Positions 8,976-16,208 of a stretch of DNA of 16,523 nt are shown one piece after another. The DNA lies in contig QNYL01000107.1 of assembly GCA_003973375.1 (NCBI GenBank), positions 1-16,523 on the forward strand. Direction: 5' to 3'. The position numbers and the translations under genes are program-made. Origin of the DNA: Flavobacteriia bacterium (GTDB lineage Bacteria > Bacteroidota > Bacteroidia > Flavobacteriales > Flavobacteriaceae). The notes below the pieces were generated by a model. The model had not been told where the DNA came from, did not search any database, and saw nothing but the letters and a program-made list of their open reading frames with translations. How positions within the stretch are numbered: position 1 is the first letter of the stretch; every line of letters begins with the position of its first letter.

Positions 8976-10118
8976 TTAATCTCTTAGAATAGCTCTTGAA
9001 ATCACGATTTGCTGAATTTCTGAAGTACCTTCGTAGATTTGTGTGATCTTGGCATCACGCATCATTCTTTCTACATGGTATTCTTTTACATAGCCATAGC
9101 CACCATGGATCTGAACAGCTTCAGTGGTAACACGCATGGCCATTTCTGCAGCGTAATATTTAGCCATTGCACCGGAAAGATCATAGCTTTGATGCATATC
9201 TTTATCCCAGGCTGCTTTGTGGATTAGCATTCTTGCGGCTTCTATTTCTGTGGCCATATCAGCCAGTTTAAATGCGATAGCCTGATGTTTGCTAATCTCT
9301 TTTCCAAAAGCCTTTCTCTCTTTAGAATATTGTAAGGCCAGTTCATAGGAACCTGCTGCAATTCCCAGCGCCTGTGCTGCAATTCCGATACGTCCTCCCG
9401 AAAGGGTTTTCATGGCGAATTTAAAACCGAAACCATCTTCCCCAATACGGTTTTCTTTGGGCACCTTAACATCGGTAAACATCAATGATCGGGTGTCAGA
9501 TCCTCTGATTCCCATTTTGTTTTCTTTCGGTCCCGGAACAAATCCTTCTGCACCTTTTTCAACAATAAATACATTAATTCCGTGGTGGCCTTTTTCTTTA
9601 TGCGTTTGTGCGATAACCAGAAAGATATCGGCGGTACCTCCGTTTGTAATCCAGTTTTTTGTGCCGTTGATGATATAGTGATCTCCCATATCTATGGCGG
9701 TAGTGCGTTGTGAAGTAGCATCACTTCCGGCTTCGGGTTCACTCAGGCAAAAAGCACCTGTTTTCTCTCCTGTTGCCAGAGGAACTAAGTATTTTTGTTT
9801 TTGTTCCTCCGTACCATAGGTTTCGAGTCCCCAGCATACCAGTGAGTTGTTAACCGACATTACTACGGCAGCTGATGCATCAATTTTTGATATTTCCTCT
9901 ATGGCCAGCGTGTAAGAAACGGTATCCATTCCGCCACCACCGTATTTCGGATCGACCATCATTCCCAGAAATCCGAGTTCTCCCATCATTGCAATCTGTT
10001 CAGCAGGATATATTCCTTTTTCATCACGTTCAATAACTCCGGATAATAATTCATTTCTGGCAAAATCACGGGCTGCATCTCTCAACATTATTTGTTCTTC
10101 TGTGAGTTTAAATTCCAT
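8976..10118 (-). CDS. Acyl-CoA dehydrogenase, short-chain type
   Basis: An FAD-dependent enzyme that makes the alpha,beta double bond in acyl-CoA, as in fatty-acid beta-oxidation or branched-chain amino-acid breakdown, and passes electrons to electron-transfer flavoprotein. At 380 residues it has the three usual parts: an N-terminal helical domain (about 5-115), a middle beta domain starting with the signature AFCLSEPEAGSDA at 122-134, and a C-terminal helical domain (about 230-378). The catalytic base is Glu363 in IYEGTSEIQQ, the position found in butyryl-CoA and short-chain dehydrogenases, not in isovaleryl- or long-chain enzymes. GRIGIAAQALGIA and QIHGGYGY are further family motifs. The exact chain length cannot be settled from sequence alone. 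No other beta-oxidation genes are adjacent. It is a single-gene unit, divergent from anmK, with its own promoter and terminator. Confidence 0.93.
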   Translation of the reverse strand: MEFKLTEEQIMLRDAARDFARNELLSGVIERDEKGIYPAEQIAMMGELGFLGMMVDPKYGGGGMDTVSYTLAIEEISKIDASAAVVMSVNNSLVCWGLETYGTEEQKQKYLVPLATGEKTGAFCLSEPEAGSDATSQRTTAIDMGDHYIINGTKNWITNGGTADIFLVIAQTHKEKGHHGINVFIVEKGAEGFVPGPKENKMGIRGSDTRSLMFTDVKVPKENRIGEDGFGFKFAMKTLSGGRIGIAAQALGIAAGSYELALQYSKERKAFGKEISKHQAIAFKLADMATEIEAARMLIHKAAWDKDMHQSYDLSGAMAKYYAAEMAMRVTTEAVQIHGGYGYVKEYHVERMMRDAKITQIYEGTSEIQQIVISRAILRD

Positions 10119-10153
10119 AATATTTACTGATAATTTTTTTAATTGATTTGTTC

Positions 10154-10180
10154 CAAAGATACTGAATTTATCAAAATCAA
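10154..10180 (-). promoter_or_regulatory. Bacteroidota-type promoter of the acyl-CoA dehydrogenase gene
   Basis: On the minus strand, 10161-10154 reads TATCTTTG, an exact match to the -7 consensus TAnnTTTG. A TTG at 10180-10178 lies 16 bases upstream, close to the usual -33 spacing. Transcription would start near 10147 and give a leader of about 29 bases, which is reasonable. The element overlaps the upstream region of the divergent anmK gene. Confidence 0.5.
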
Positions 10181-10196
10181 TTTGTACTTTTACAAA
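10181..10196. repeat. Inverted repeat directly before anmK
   Basis: TTTGTA (10181-10186) and TACAAA (10191-10196) form a perfect 6-bp inverted repeat around CTTT, ending 3 bases before the anmK ATG. It contains TACTTTTA, one base away from the -7 promoter consensus. It could be an operator, a degenerate promoter, or chance in AT-rich DNA. Confidence 0.3.
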
Positions 10197-10199
10197 ATA

Positions 10200-11276
10200 A
10201 TGAAAAATAAAATCTGGAGAGTTATAGGAGTGATGAGTGGCACCTCACTGGATGGTGTAGATTTGATATTTGCTAAAATTAAAAGAGATAAAGGATATTC
10301 TTTTGAAATTTTACAAACAAAAACAGTTAATTATTCCGAAAAGTGGAAAAATAAATTGCAGGCTGCTTTTGGTTTTTCCGGAGAAGATCTTGTAAAAACC
10401 CATGTGGATTACGGCAAATTTCTGTCGGAAATCATCAATAGATTTATTAACAAAAATGCCTTAAAACAGATCGACTTTATTGCCTCTCACGGGCATACGA
10501 TTTTTCATAATCCGGAACAACATTACACGCTTCAGATTGGTGATGGTTCGGTGATCTCTGCAGAAACCGGAATTAAGGTAATTTGCGATTTCAGAACTCA
10601 GGATCTGGCTCTTGGCGGCCAGGGAGCCCCTTTGGTTCCCATTGGGGATAAATTACTCTTTGCCAATTATGACTTTTGTTTGAACCTGGGCGGTTTTTCC
10701 AATATTTCTTTTGAAAAGGAGGGAGAAAGAATTGCTTTTGATATTTCCCCTGTAAATATTGTTTTAAATCACTTTACCAGAAAAATAGGCCTGGAATACG
10801 ATGACGGAGGTCAGATGGCTTCTAAAGGGAAACTGAATGAGCATTTGTATAACCAGCTAAATGAACTGCCTTTCTTTAAGGATGAGAAACCTAAATCTTT
10901 GGGATATGAATTTGTGGTGGAAGTGGTTTTGCCGATGATTGAACAATACTCTATGCCTTTAGAAGATATACTTTATACTTTTACAGAGCATACCGCCTTT
11001 CAGATAGCGAGCGTATTGAATCTGAATAAAAGCATTGAAAAGAAGAACAATGTGCTGATTACCGGTGGTGGGGCATTTAATACACATTTAATCAGCAGGA
11101 TCAGTCATTTTACTGATGTTGAAGTGATCATTCCTGAAAAACAGATTATCGATTATAAAGAGGCTTTAATTTTTGCCTTACTCGGGGTTTTAAAGGATCA
11201 GGAAGAAGTGAATTGCCTGAAAAGTGTAACCGGAGCACGAAAAGATCACAGTAGCGGAACGGTGTACAGCGTTTAG
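10200..11276 (+). CDS. anmK: Anhydro-N-acetylmuramic acid kinase
   Basis: AnmK phosphorylates 1,6-anhydro-N-acetylmuramic acid, cleaving the anhydro ring, and so recycles muropeptide sugar from the cell wall. It acts in the cytoplasm. I start it at the ATG at 10200 (358 residues), because family members begin just before the motif GVMSGTSLDGVD, here at 10-21. A longer frame from a TTG at 10143 adds 19 residues that run through the promoter region. Other signatures are DFRTQDLALGGQGAPLVP at 130-147, LNLGGFSNIS at 161-170, the likely catalytic Asp181 in FDISPVN, and GGGAFN at 289-294 of the ATP-binding fold. The family is usually 350-370 residues. The gene is divergent from the acyl-CoA dehydrogenase and is followed 61 bases later by an amino-acid dehydrogenase. 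No other peptidoglycan-recycling gene is visible nearby. Confidence 0.95.
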   Translation: MKNKIWRVIGVMSGTSLDGVDLIFAKIKRDKGYSFEILQTKTVNYSEKWKNKLQAAFGFSGEDLVKTHVDYGKFLSEIINRFINKNALKQIDFIASHGHTIFHNPEQHYTLQIGDGSVISAETGIKVICDFRTQDLALGGQGAPLVPIGDKLLFANYDFCLNLGGFSNISFEKEGERIAFDISPVNIVLNHFTRKIGLEYDDGGQMASKGKLNEHLYNQLNELPFFKDEKPKSLGYEFVVEVVLPMIEQYSMPLEDILYTFTEHTAFQIASVLNLNKSIEKKNNVLITGGGAFNTHLISRISHFTDVEVIIPEKQIIDYKEALIFALLGVLKDQEEVNCLKSVTGARKDHSSGTVYSV

Positions 11277-11337
11277 GATCTGGTTTTAAAATTGAAAATC
11301 AATAAAAGTTTATAACAATTACACAAATCAATACACA

Positions 11338-12570
11338 ATGAAAGATCTACTTAAAAAATATGAGAGCAAACCGCCGGAAATAGTTTTTCACTGGCGTGAT
11401 CAGGAAACTGAAGCAGAAGGCTGGACCGTTATCAACTCCCTTCGCGGAGGCGCTGCAGGAGGAGGTACAAGAATGCGTAAAGGTTTGGATATGAACGAGG
11501 TATTATCGCTGGCGAAGACCATGGAGGTTAAATTTACGGTTTCCGGCCCTGCCATTGGCGGAGCAAAATCGGGAATAAATTTTGACCCTAACGATCCGCG
11601 AAAGCGTGATGTGCTTAAAAGATGGTATAAGGCGGTAACTCCATTATTAAAGTATTATTACGGTACCGGTGGCGATCTGAATGTTGATGAAATTCATGAT
11701 GTGATTCCGCTTACGGAAGAATGCGGAGTATGGCATCCTCAGGAAGGTGTTTTTAACGGACATTTTAAACCTACCGAGGCAGAAAAGATCAACCGGATCG
11801 GTCAGCTCAGGCATGGGGTAGTTAAAGTTCTGGAAGATGAAAGATATTCTCCTGATTTGAAAAGAAAATATACTGTAGCTGATATGTTAACCGGATATGG
11901 TGTTGCCGAGGCGGTTAAACACTATTACAATATTTATGGGGGAGATATCAAAGGAAAAAGGGCTATTGTTCAGGGATTTGGAAATGTTGGATCTGCGGCG
12001 GCTTATTATTTAACCCAGCTGGGAGCTAAAGTAGTTGGAATTATTGACAAGGTTGGTGGATTGATGAACCCGGATGGTTATTCTATGGAAGAGATCACAG
12101 AATTCTTTTTGCATAAAGATGGCAATGTATTGCATGAGAGTAAAATGATCCCCTTTGAGGAAATGAATGAAAAAATCTGGTCGTTACCAACTGAGATCTT
12201 TATTCCGGCAGCAGCATCACGTTTGGTTACTCATGATCAGATCAAAACAATGATTGAAACCGGACTGGAAGTTATTTCACCGGGGGCTAATGTTCCTTTT
12301 GCAGATAAAGAAATTTTCTTCGGACCCATAATGGAATATACAGATCAGCGTGTAAGCCTGATACCTGATTTTATATCAAATTGCGGAATTGCCAGGGTGT
12401 TTGCTTATCTAATGGAGAAAAAAGTGCATTTACCTATGCTGGATAAAGATATTTTTGAAGATACTTCAAAGACCATTGAAGACGCTTTGGAGCGTGTTTA
12501 TAAGAGCCATCCGGAAAAAACAGAGTTATCAAAAACAGCTTTGGAAATTGCATTGAAAGAATTATTGTGA
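11338..12570 (+). CDS. Glu/Leu/Phe/Val-family amino-acid dehydrogenase
   Basis: An NAD(P)-dependent oxidative deaminase that interconverts an L-amino acid with its 2-oxo acid and ammonia. The N-terminal dimerisation/substrate domain (about 15-145) holds the family lysines. Lys65 (in KTMEVK) should hold the substrate carboxylate and Lys77 (in GGAKSGI) should be catalytic. Asp113 in GTGGDLNVDE is the likely acid partner. The C-terminal Rossmann domain (about 180-370) has GFGNVG at 213-218. The protein has 410 residues, longer than leucine dehydrogenase (about 365) and near glutamate dehydrogenase (about 420). The usual GGAKGG of glutamate dehydrogenase and GGGKAV of leucine dehydrogenase are both altered here. 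The substrate is therefore left open, though glutamate or a branched-chain amino acid is most likely. It lies 61 bases after anmK and may be in the same transcript. Confidence 0.88.
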   Translation: MKDLLKKYESKPPEIVFHWRDQETEAEGWTVINSLRGGAAGGGTRMRKGLDMNEVLSLAKTMEVKFTVSGPAIGGAKSGINFDPNDPRKRDVLKRWYKAVTPLLKYYYGTGGDLNVDEIHDVIPLTEECGVWHPQEGVFNGHFKPTEAEKINRIGQLRHGVVKVLEDERYSPDLKRKYTVADMLTGYGVAEAVKHYYNIYGGDIKGKRAIVQGFGNVGSAAAYYLTQLGAKVVGIIDKVGGLMNPDGYSMEEITEFFLHKDGNVLHESKMIPFEEMNEKIWSLPTEIFIPAAASRLVTHDQIKTMIETGLEVISPGANVPFADKEIFFGPIMEYTDQRVSLIPDFISNCGIARVFAYLMEKKVHLPMLDKDIFEDTSKTIEDALERVYKSHPEKTELSKTALEIALKELL

Positions 12571-12636
12571 TTATTTAGTTTGATATTTTTTAGATTAAAA
12601 TGTATTAATTCTTATATTTAGCAAAAATTTTTTAAA

Positions 12637-14001
12637 ATGGAGTCACTTGTAATACTTATTTTTGTTTTAGGTTATTTGGCAATTACTTTAGAACACAATT
12701 TAAAAATTGATAAATTAATTCCTGCACTAGCCATGATGGCAGTGAGCTGGGCGATCATTTCGTTGGGAGATCTTCATGTTTTTGAAGTAGATGCTGCCCT
12801 GCATAAACTTATTCCCGTTGAAGTAGAAGAGATTTTGTTGCATCATATGGGGAAAACGGCCGAGATTCTTATATTCCTGATCGGAGCCATGACCATTGTA
12901 GAGATTATTGATTATTTTAATGGTTTTGCCACGATCAAATCTTTTATAAAGACAAAAAGTAAAGTACGTTTATTATGGGTATTTTCTCTTTTAGCCTTCT
13001 TTCTTTCAGCAATTATTGATAATTTAACAGCAACTATAGTACTGATCACTATTTTAAGGAAGATCATGAAATCCCGTGAAGACAGAATCTGGTTTGCAGG
13101 TTTGATCATTATTGCAGCGAATTCAGGTGGAGCCTGGTCGCCAATAGGTGATGTTACCACCACAATGTTGTGGATCGCTAAAAAAGTTACAACGCCAAGG
13201 TTGATAGAACATCTCTTTATTCCATCATTATTATCAATTGTGATACCTGTATTAATTGCTTCAAGAATGAAAGCCTTTAAAGGGAATATATCTTTTGATG
13301 AAGATGAAGTTGAAGAAGGAGTTACAGAACACGGTAAGATCATGTTCTATCTTGGGTTAAGTTCTATTATGTTTGTTCCTGTTTTTAAAACGGTTACACA
13401 TTTACCTCCTTATATAGGCATGATGCTTTCCCTGTCAGTAGTAGCCATTTTTGCTGAGATCTATAGTGCTTCCAAAATATCTATAACTGAAATCAGTCAG
13501 GAATCCAAAAAAGAAGAACATTACAGCCCTGTACACAGGTCCTTATCCAAAATTGAGATGCCGAGTATATTATTCTTTTTGGGTATTTTAATGGCTGTAG
13601 CCGCCATGGAATCTATTGGAGCCTTATTTCATTTTGCAGGATTTCTGAGTGAGAGTGTGCCGATGCTGGGAACAGAGATGGTTGAAACAGGGCAAGGAGT
13701 TCCTGTTTCTGACCTTGTAATTCTGATTCTTGGAGTAACTTCTGCCATAATAGATAATGTACCGCTGGTAGCAGCCAGTATTGGTATGTTCTCTGAGCCT
13801 TTGGATCATGAATTATGGCATTTTGTGGCTTATGCAGCCGGTACGGGTGGTAGTATGCTTATCATTGGTTCAGCTGCGGGAGTAGTTGCTATGGGTATGG
13901 AAAGGATCAACTTTTTCTGGTATTTAAAAAAGATCACACCCCTTGCTGTGATCGGTTATCTTGTAGGAGCCGTTGCCTTTATGTTTTTTAGGATGTTTTA
14001 A
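12637..14001 (+). CDS. nhaD: Na+/H+ antiporter NhaD
   Basis: An inner-membrane sodium/proton antiporter of the NhaD family, part of the ion-transporter superfamily that includes ArsB and CitM. It removes Na+ in exchange for protons and helps with salt and alkaline stress. At 454 residues it has roughly 11-13 hydrophobic segments. The conserved motif SAIIDNLTAT at 124-133 is followed by NSGGAWSPIGDVTTTMLW at 162-179, a family hallmark. A second copy of the first motif, SAIIDNVP, begins at residue 369, which reflects the two inverted halves of the fold. A charged cytoplasmic loop rich in Glu and Asp lies at about 215-235. It begins 66 bases after the dehydrogenase stop codon. No clear promoter or terminator is seen in the gap. 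Confidence 0.95.
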   Translation: MESLVILIFVLGYLAITLEHNLKIDKLIPALAMMAVSWAIISLGDLHVFEVDAALHKLIPVEVEEILLHHMGKTAEILIFLIGAMTIVEIIDYFNGFATIKSFIKTKSKVRLLWVFSLLAFFLSAIIDNLTATIVLITILRKIMKSREDRIWFAGLIIIAANSGGAWSPIGDVTTTMLWIAKKVTTPRLIEHLFIPSLLSIVIPVLIASRMKAFKGNISFDEDEVEEGVTEHGKIMFYLGLSSIMFVPVFKTVTHLPPYIGMMLSLSVVAIFAEIYSASKISITEISQESKKEEHYSPVHRSLSKIEMPSILFFLGILMAVAAMESIGALFHFAGFLSESVPMLGTEMVETGQGVPVSDLVILILGVTSAIIDNVPLVAASIGMFSEPLDHELWHFVAYAAGTGGSMLIIGSAAGVVAMGMERINFFWYLKKITPLAVIGYLVGAVAFMFFRMF

Positions 14002-14020
14002 GAATTTTTTATAACAAAAC

Positions 14021-14096
14021 TTTAACATAAATAGCTTATTAAACCTTGAAAAACGGACAATTTTTAACATTTAAAATCGTTCATTTATTAAACCTT
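14021..14096 (+). repeat. Imperfect direct repeat upstream of exbB
   Basis: The 109-base gap between nhaD and exbB contains two copies of a composite element. TTTAACAT (14021-14028) is followed after 7 bases by TTATTAAACCTT (14036-14047). TTTAACAT (14063-14070) is followed after 14 bases by TTATTAAACCTT (14085-14096). The second copy ends 14 bases before the exbB ATG. This may be a duplicated leader or regulatory segment. No TAnnTTTG promoter match is visible in the gap. Confidence 0.45.
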
Positions 14097-14110
14097 TTTA
14101 AAGAAACAAT

Positions 14111-14812
14111 ATGTTGTTACTTATTCAGCAAAATGCAGCTGCAGCTCAGGAAATTGTAGATGAAACAATATCTGAAGAAAAAACACTATCAATATTTAAT
14201 CTTGTAAAAGACGGGGGACTCGGAGGACAAATCATCATTGCTCTTCTTTTTTTATTGCTTATTATTGCCCTTTATATTTATTTTGAACGTTTTTTTGCTA
14301 TCAAGGCTGCTTCTAAGATCGATAAGAATTTTATGAATCAGATCAAGGACAATATCCTCAACGGAAATATTGAAGCAGCAAAAATACTTAGTGCCAGTAA
14401 TGATAAACCCGTGGCAAGAATGATAGAAAAAGGAATCTCACGTATTGGCAAACCTCTTGACGATATTAATAAAGCCATTGAGAATACTGGTAAATTAGAA
14501 ATCTACAAACTTGAAAAGAACGTAAGTGTTTTAGCAACTATTGCAGGTGCAGCCCCTATGATCGGATTTTTAGGTACAGTAATTGGTATGATTGTTGCCA
14601 TCCATGAAATAGCAAATTCGGGAGGACAAATTGATATCAAGCTTTTGAGTGACGGATTGTATACCGCTATGACAACAACAGTTGCGGGACTTATTGTTGG
14701 TATTATTTCGTACATCGCTTATAACCACCTTGTGGTAAGGACCAATAAACTCGTTTATCAGATGGAGGCCAAATCAGTTGAATTCCTTGATCTTCTCAAT
14801 GAGCCTGTGTGA
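14111..14812 (+). CDS. exbB: ExbB/TolQ-type proton-channel protein
   Basis: An inner-membrane subunit of a MotA/TolQ/ExbB-type motor, which uses the proton gradient to energise a periplasm-spanning partner. The 233 residues include a short polar N-terminus, a first membrane segment at about 40-58, a cytoplasmic helical region (about 63-135), and two conserved segments at about 138-165 and 183-206. The hallmarks are GAAPMIGFLGTVIGMI at 146-161 and TAMTTTVAGLIVG at 185-197, including the channel-lining threonines Thr156 and Thr190. It ends in LDLLNEPV, which I recognise as the normal end of flavobacterial homologues. It leads an operon with exbD, a TonB/TolA-like gene and probably folC. The name exbB is a family-level choice. 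TolQ is an equal possibility given the TolA-like partner. The gap to exbD is unusual, as it holds a tandem repeat. Confidence 0.93.
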   Translation: MLLLIQQNAAAAQEIVDETISEEKTLSIFNLVKDGGLGGQIIIALLFLLLIIALYIYFERFFAIKAASKIDKNFMNQIKDNILNGNIEAAKILSASNDKPVARMIEKGISRIGKPLDDINKAIENTGKLEIYKLEKNVSVLATIAGAAPMIGFLGTVIGMIVAIHEIANSGGQIDIKLLSDGLYTAMTTTVAGLIVGIISYIAYNHLVVRTNKLVYQMEAKSVEFLDLLNEPV

Positions 14813-14825
14813 GTCGAACCTGTTT

Positions 14826-14867
14826 GTCGAAAGTCAAAAGTCGAAAGTCGAAAGTCGAAAGTCAAAA
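14826..14867 (+). repeat. Six-copy 7-base tandem repeat in the exbB-exbD gap
   Basis: Six adjacent heptamers read GTCGAAA, GTCAAAA, GTCGAAA, GTCGAAA, GTCGAAA, GTCAAAA, each differing only at the fourth base. A decayed seventh copy, GTCTAAA, follows at 14869-14875. The array sits in an 80-base gap inside an operon whose next gaps are only 11 and 15 bases. Three heptamers make 21 bases, so the array contains no stop codon in the exbB frame. Short AAAGTCGAAAGTC arrays are, as far as I recall, a familiar kind of intergenic repeat in Flavobacteriia genomes. Here the array is inside a transcription unit. Confidence 0.85.
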
Positions 14868-14892
14868 TGTCTAAAGTAATCAATTATAAAGA

Positions 14893-15285
14893 ATGGATTT
14901 AAACAGCAGAAATAAGATTGATCCCACTTTTAATATGTCGTCAATGACAGATATTGTATTTTTGTTGCTTATTTTCTTTATGTTGACCTCTACGCTGGTA
15001 ACTGTAAATGCTTTGGATATCATTTTACCTAAAGCTCAGGGAAAAACAGAGAATAAAAAAACCATTTCGGTAAGTATTACAAAGAATCAGAAATTTTATA
15101 TTGATAAGAAAAAGGTTGGTGAGTCCGAGCTGGAAAAGTTCTTGCTTGAAAAAGTTTCCGGTATGGATAATCCTTCAGTTGTGCTCAGGGCAGAAGAAGG
15201 CGTTCCTATAGAAAAAGCTGTTAAGGTACTTGATATTGCCAACAGAAACAAGATCAAAGTTATTTTAGCCGTTAGACCCAAATAA
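14893..15285 (+). CDS. exbD: ExbD/TolR-type motor stator protein
   Basis: Partner of ExbB. It has one N-terminal membrane helix and a periplasmic domain, and shuttles protons through the ExbB channel. The protein has 130 residues. The helix (about 18-40) carries the essential aspartate, Asp20, in the motif FNMSSMTDIVFLLLIFFML at 13-31. The periplasmic domain (about 45-130) ends in NKIKVILAVRPK, as in flavobacterial ExbD/TolR proteins. The start at 14893 is fixed because a stop codon lies just upstream in the same frame (14887-14889) and because homologues begin close to this point. It follows exbB after 80 bases of repeat-containing sequence and is followed 11 bases later by the TonB/TolA-like gene. 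Confidence 0.94.
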   Translation: MDLNSRNKIDPTFNMSSMTDIVFLLLIFFMLTSTLVTVNALDIILPKAQGKTENKKTISVSITKNQKFYIDKKKVGESELEKFLLEKVSGMDNPSVVLRAEEGVPIEKAVKVLDIANRNKIKVILAVRPK

Positions 15286-15296
15286 AGTCTCAAACA

Positions 15297-16193
15297 ATGG
15301 CAATTCTCGATACAAAACACAAACAAAAGTCATCTGTTATCACTGCAATTATTGTAGCGATAATAATCTTTATTGTTTTTAATTTCGGGCTTCGTTATTT
15401 TGATCCTCCGCTGGAATACGGTATCAGTGTAAATTTTGGAACTACTGATTTTGGCAGGGGAAATGTTCAGCCTAAAGAAGCTCTAAAACCTGTTCAGCAA
15501 AATGAAGAAGTTGCAGAAGAGCAGGAAATTCCCGAGGAAATTCCGGCAGAAACTAAACCGGAAGAAGTTAAGGAAGAAGCTGTTGCAGAAGAAGTGCTTA
15601 CTCAGGAAACAGAAGAAGCTTTGGCTATTAAAAAGCAGGAAGATATTAAGAAAAAAGCTGAAGCAAAAGAAAAAGCTAGAAAAGAGAAAGAGCGCCTTAA
15701 GAAAGAACGAATTGAAAGAGAGAAGAAGGCTGCTGAAGAAAAAAAGAGAAAAGAGCAGGAGGCAAAACGTAAACAACTGGATGCTTTGATGGGCGGCATA
15801 AATACCAAAGGAAATGCAACCGGAGGAGAAGGTGATGATAACAAACCCGGAGATAAAGGTAAGGTTACCGGAGATCCGAATGCAAAAGGATATTACGGAA
15901 TAGGAGGAAACGGCAGTGGAGGAAATTATCGTTTGGGTAACAGAAAAGCTCTGGCAAAGCCAAAACCCGATTACAATTGTAATGAAGAAGGAAATGTTTA
16001 TGTAGTGATCTTAGTTGATAAGAACGGAAGAGTTATTTCGGCCAAACCGGGTGCAAAAGGTACCACAAACTCAGCGCCTTGTTTGCTGGAAAGTGCCAAA
16101 AAAGCAGCATTAAAAACTAAATTTAGTGCCGATAGCAATGCCCCGGTAAAACAGGTAGGTCTTATTATTTATAATTTCTCCTTATCGGAATAA
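15297..16193 (+). CDS. TonB/TolA-like energy-transducing protein
   Basis: A periplasm-spanning protein that should link the ExbBD motor to the outer membrane. It has 298 residues. A short cytoplasmic N-terminus is followed by a single membrane helix (about 12-31), then an acidic Glu/Pro/Val-rich stretch (about 60-105). Next is a long Lys/Glu/Ala helix, probably coiled coil (about 106-160), a glycine-rich linker (about 165-215), and a compact C-terminal domain (about 222-298). The end domain has two cysteines, Cys228 and Cys262, which could form a disulfide. The basic helix and cysteine pair recall TolA more than classical proline-rich TonB. The gene would normally be labelled an energy transducer TonB. 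The biased composition opens long false frames on both strands. The start is 11 bases after exbD, and folC follows after 15 bases. Confidence 0.82.
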   Translation: MAILDTKHKQKSSVITAIIVAIIIFIVFNFGLRYFDPPLEYGISVNFGTTDFGRGNVQPKEALKPVQQNEEVAEEQEIPEEIPAETKPEEVKEEAVAEEVLTQETEEALAIKKQEDIKKKAEAKEKARKEKERLKKERIEREKKAAEEKKRKEQEAKRKQLDALMGGINTKGNATGGEGDDNKPGDKGKVTGDPNAKGYYGIGGNGSGGNYRLGNRKALAKPKPDYNCNEEGNVYVVILVDKNGRVISAKPGAKGTTNSAPCLLESAKKAALKTKFSADSNAPVKQVGLIIYNFSLSE

Positions 16194-16208
16194 TTTTCAT
16201 ACATTTTT

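Noticed and set aside
10143..10199. N-terminal extension of AnmK from a TTG codon
   Set aside because: The extension runs through the divergent promoter region, and the family begins right before the GVMSGTSLDG motif, matching the ATG at 10200.
12912..13343. A 143-codon open frame on the minus strand opposite nhaD
   Set aside because: It mirrors the membrane-segment codons of nhaD, which is clearly coding with conserved motifs in this stretch.
14111..14150. Signal peptide at the ExbB N-terminus
   Set aside because: The start MLLLIQQNAAAAQE lacks a positively charged N-region and has too short a hydrophobic core. Flavobacterial ExbB proteins have similar short polar N-termini.
14826..14875. 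CRISPR-like array
   Set aside because: The units are 7 bases with no spacers between them, so this is a simple tandem repeat.
15502..15844. Long overlapping open frames on both strands within the TonB/TolA-like gene
   Set aside because: They arise from the Lys/Glu/Ala-rich repetitive codons of the real gene. The encoded products are low-complexity (Lys/Arg-rich or Phe/Ser-rich) and have no recognisable domain.
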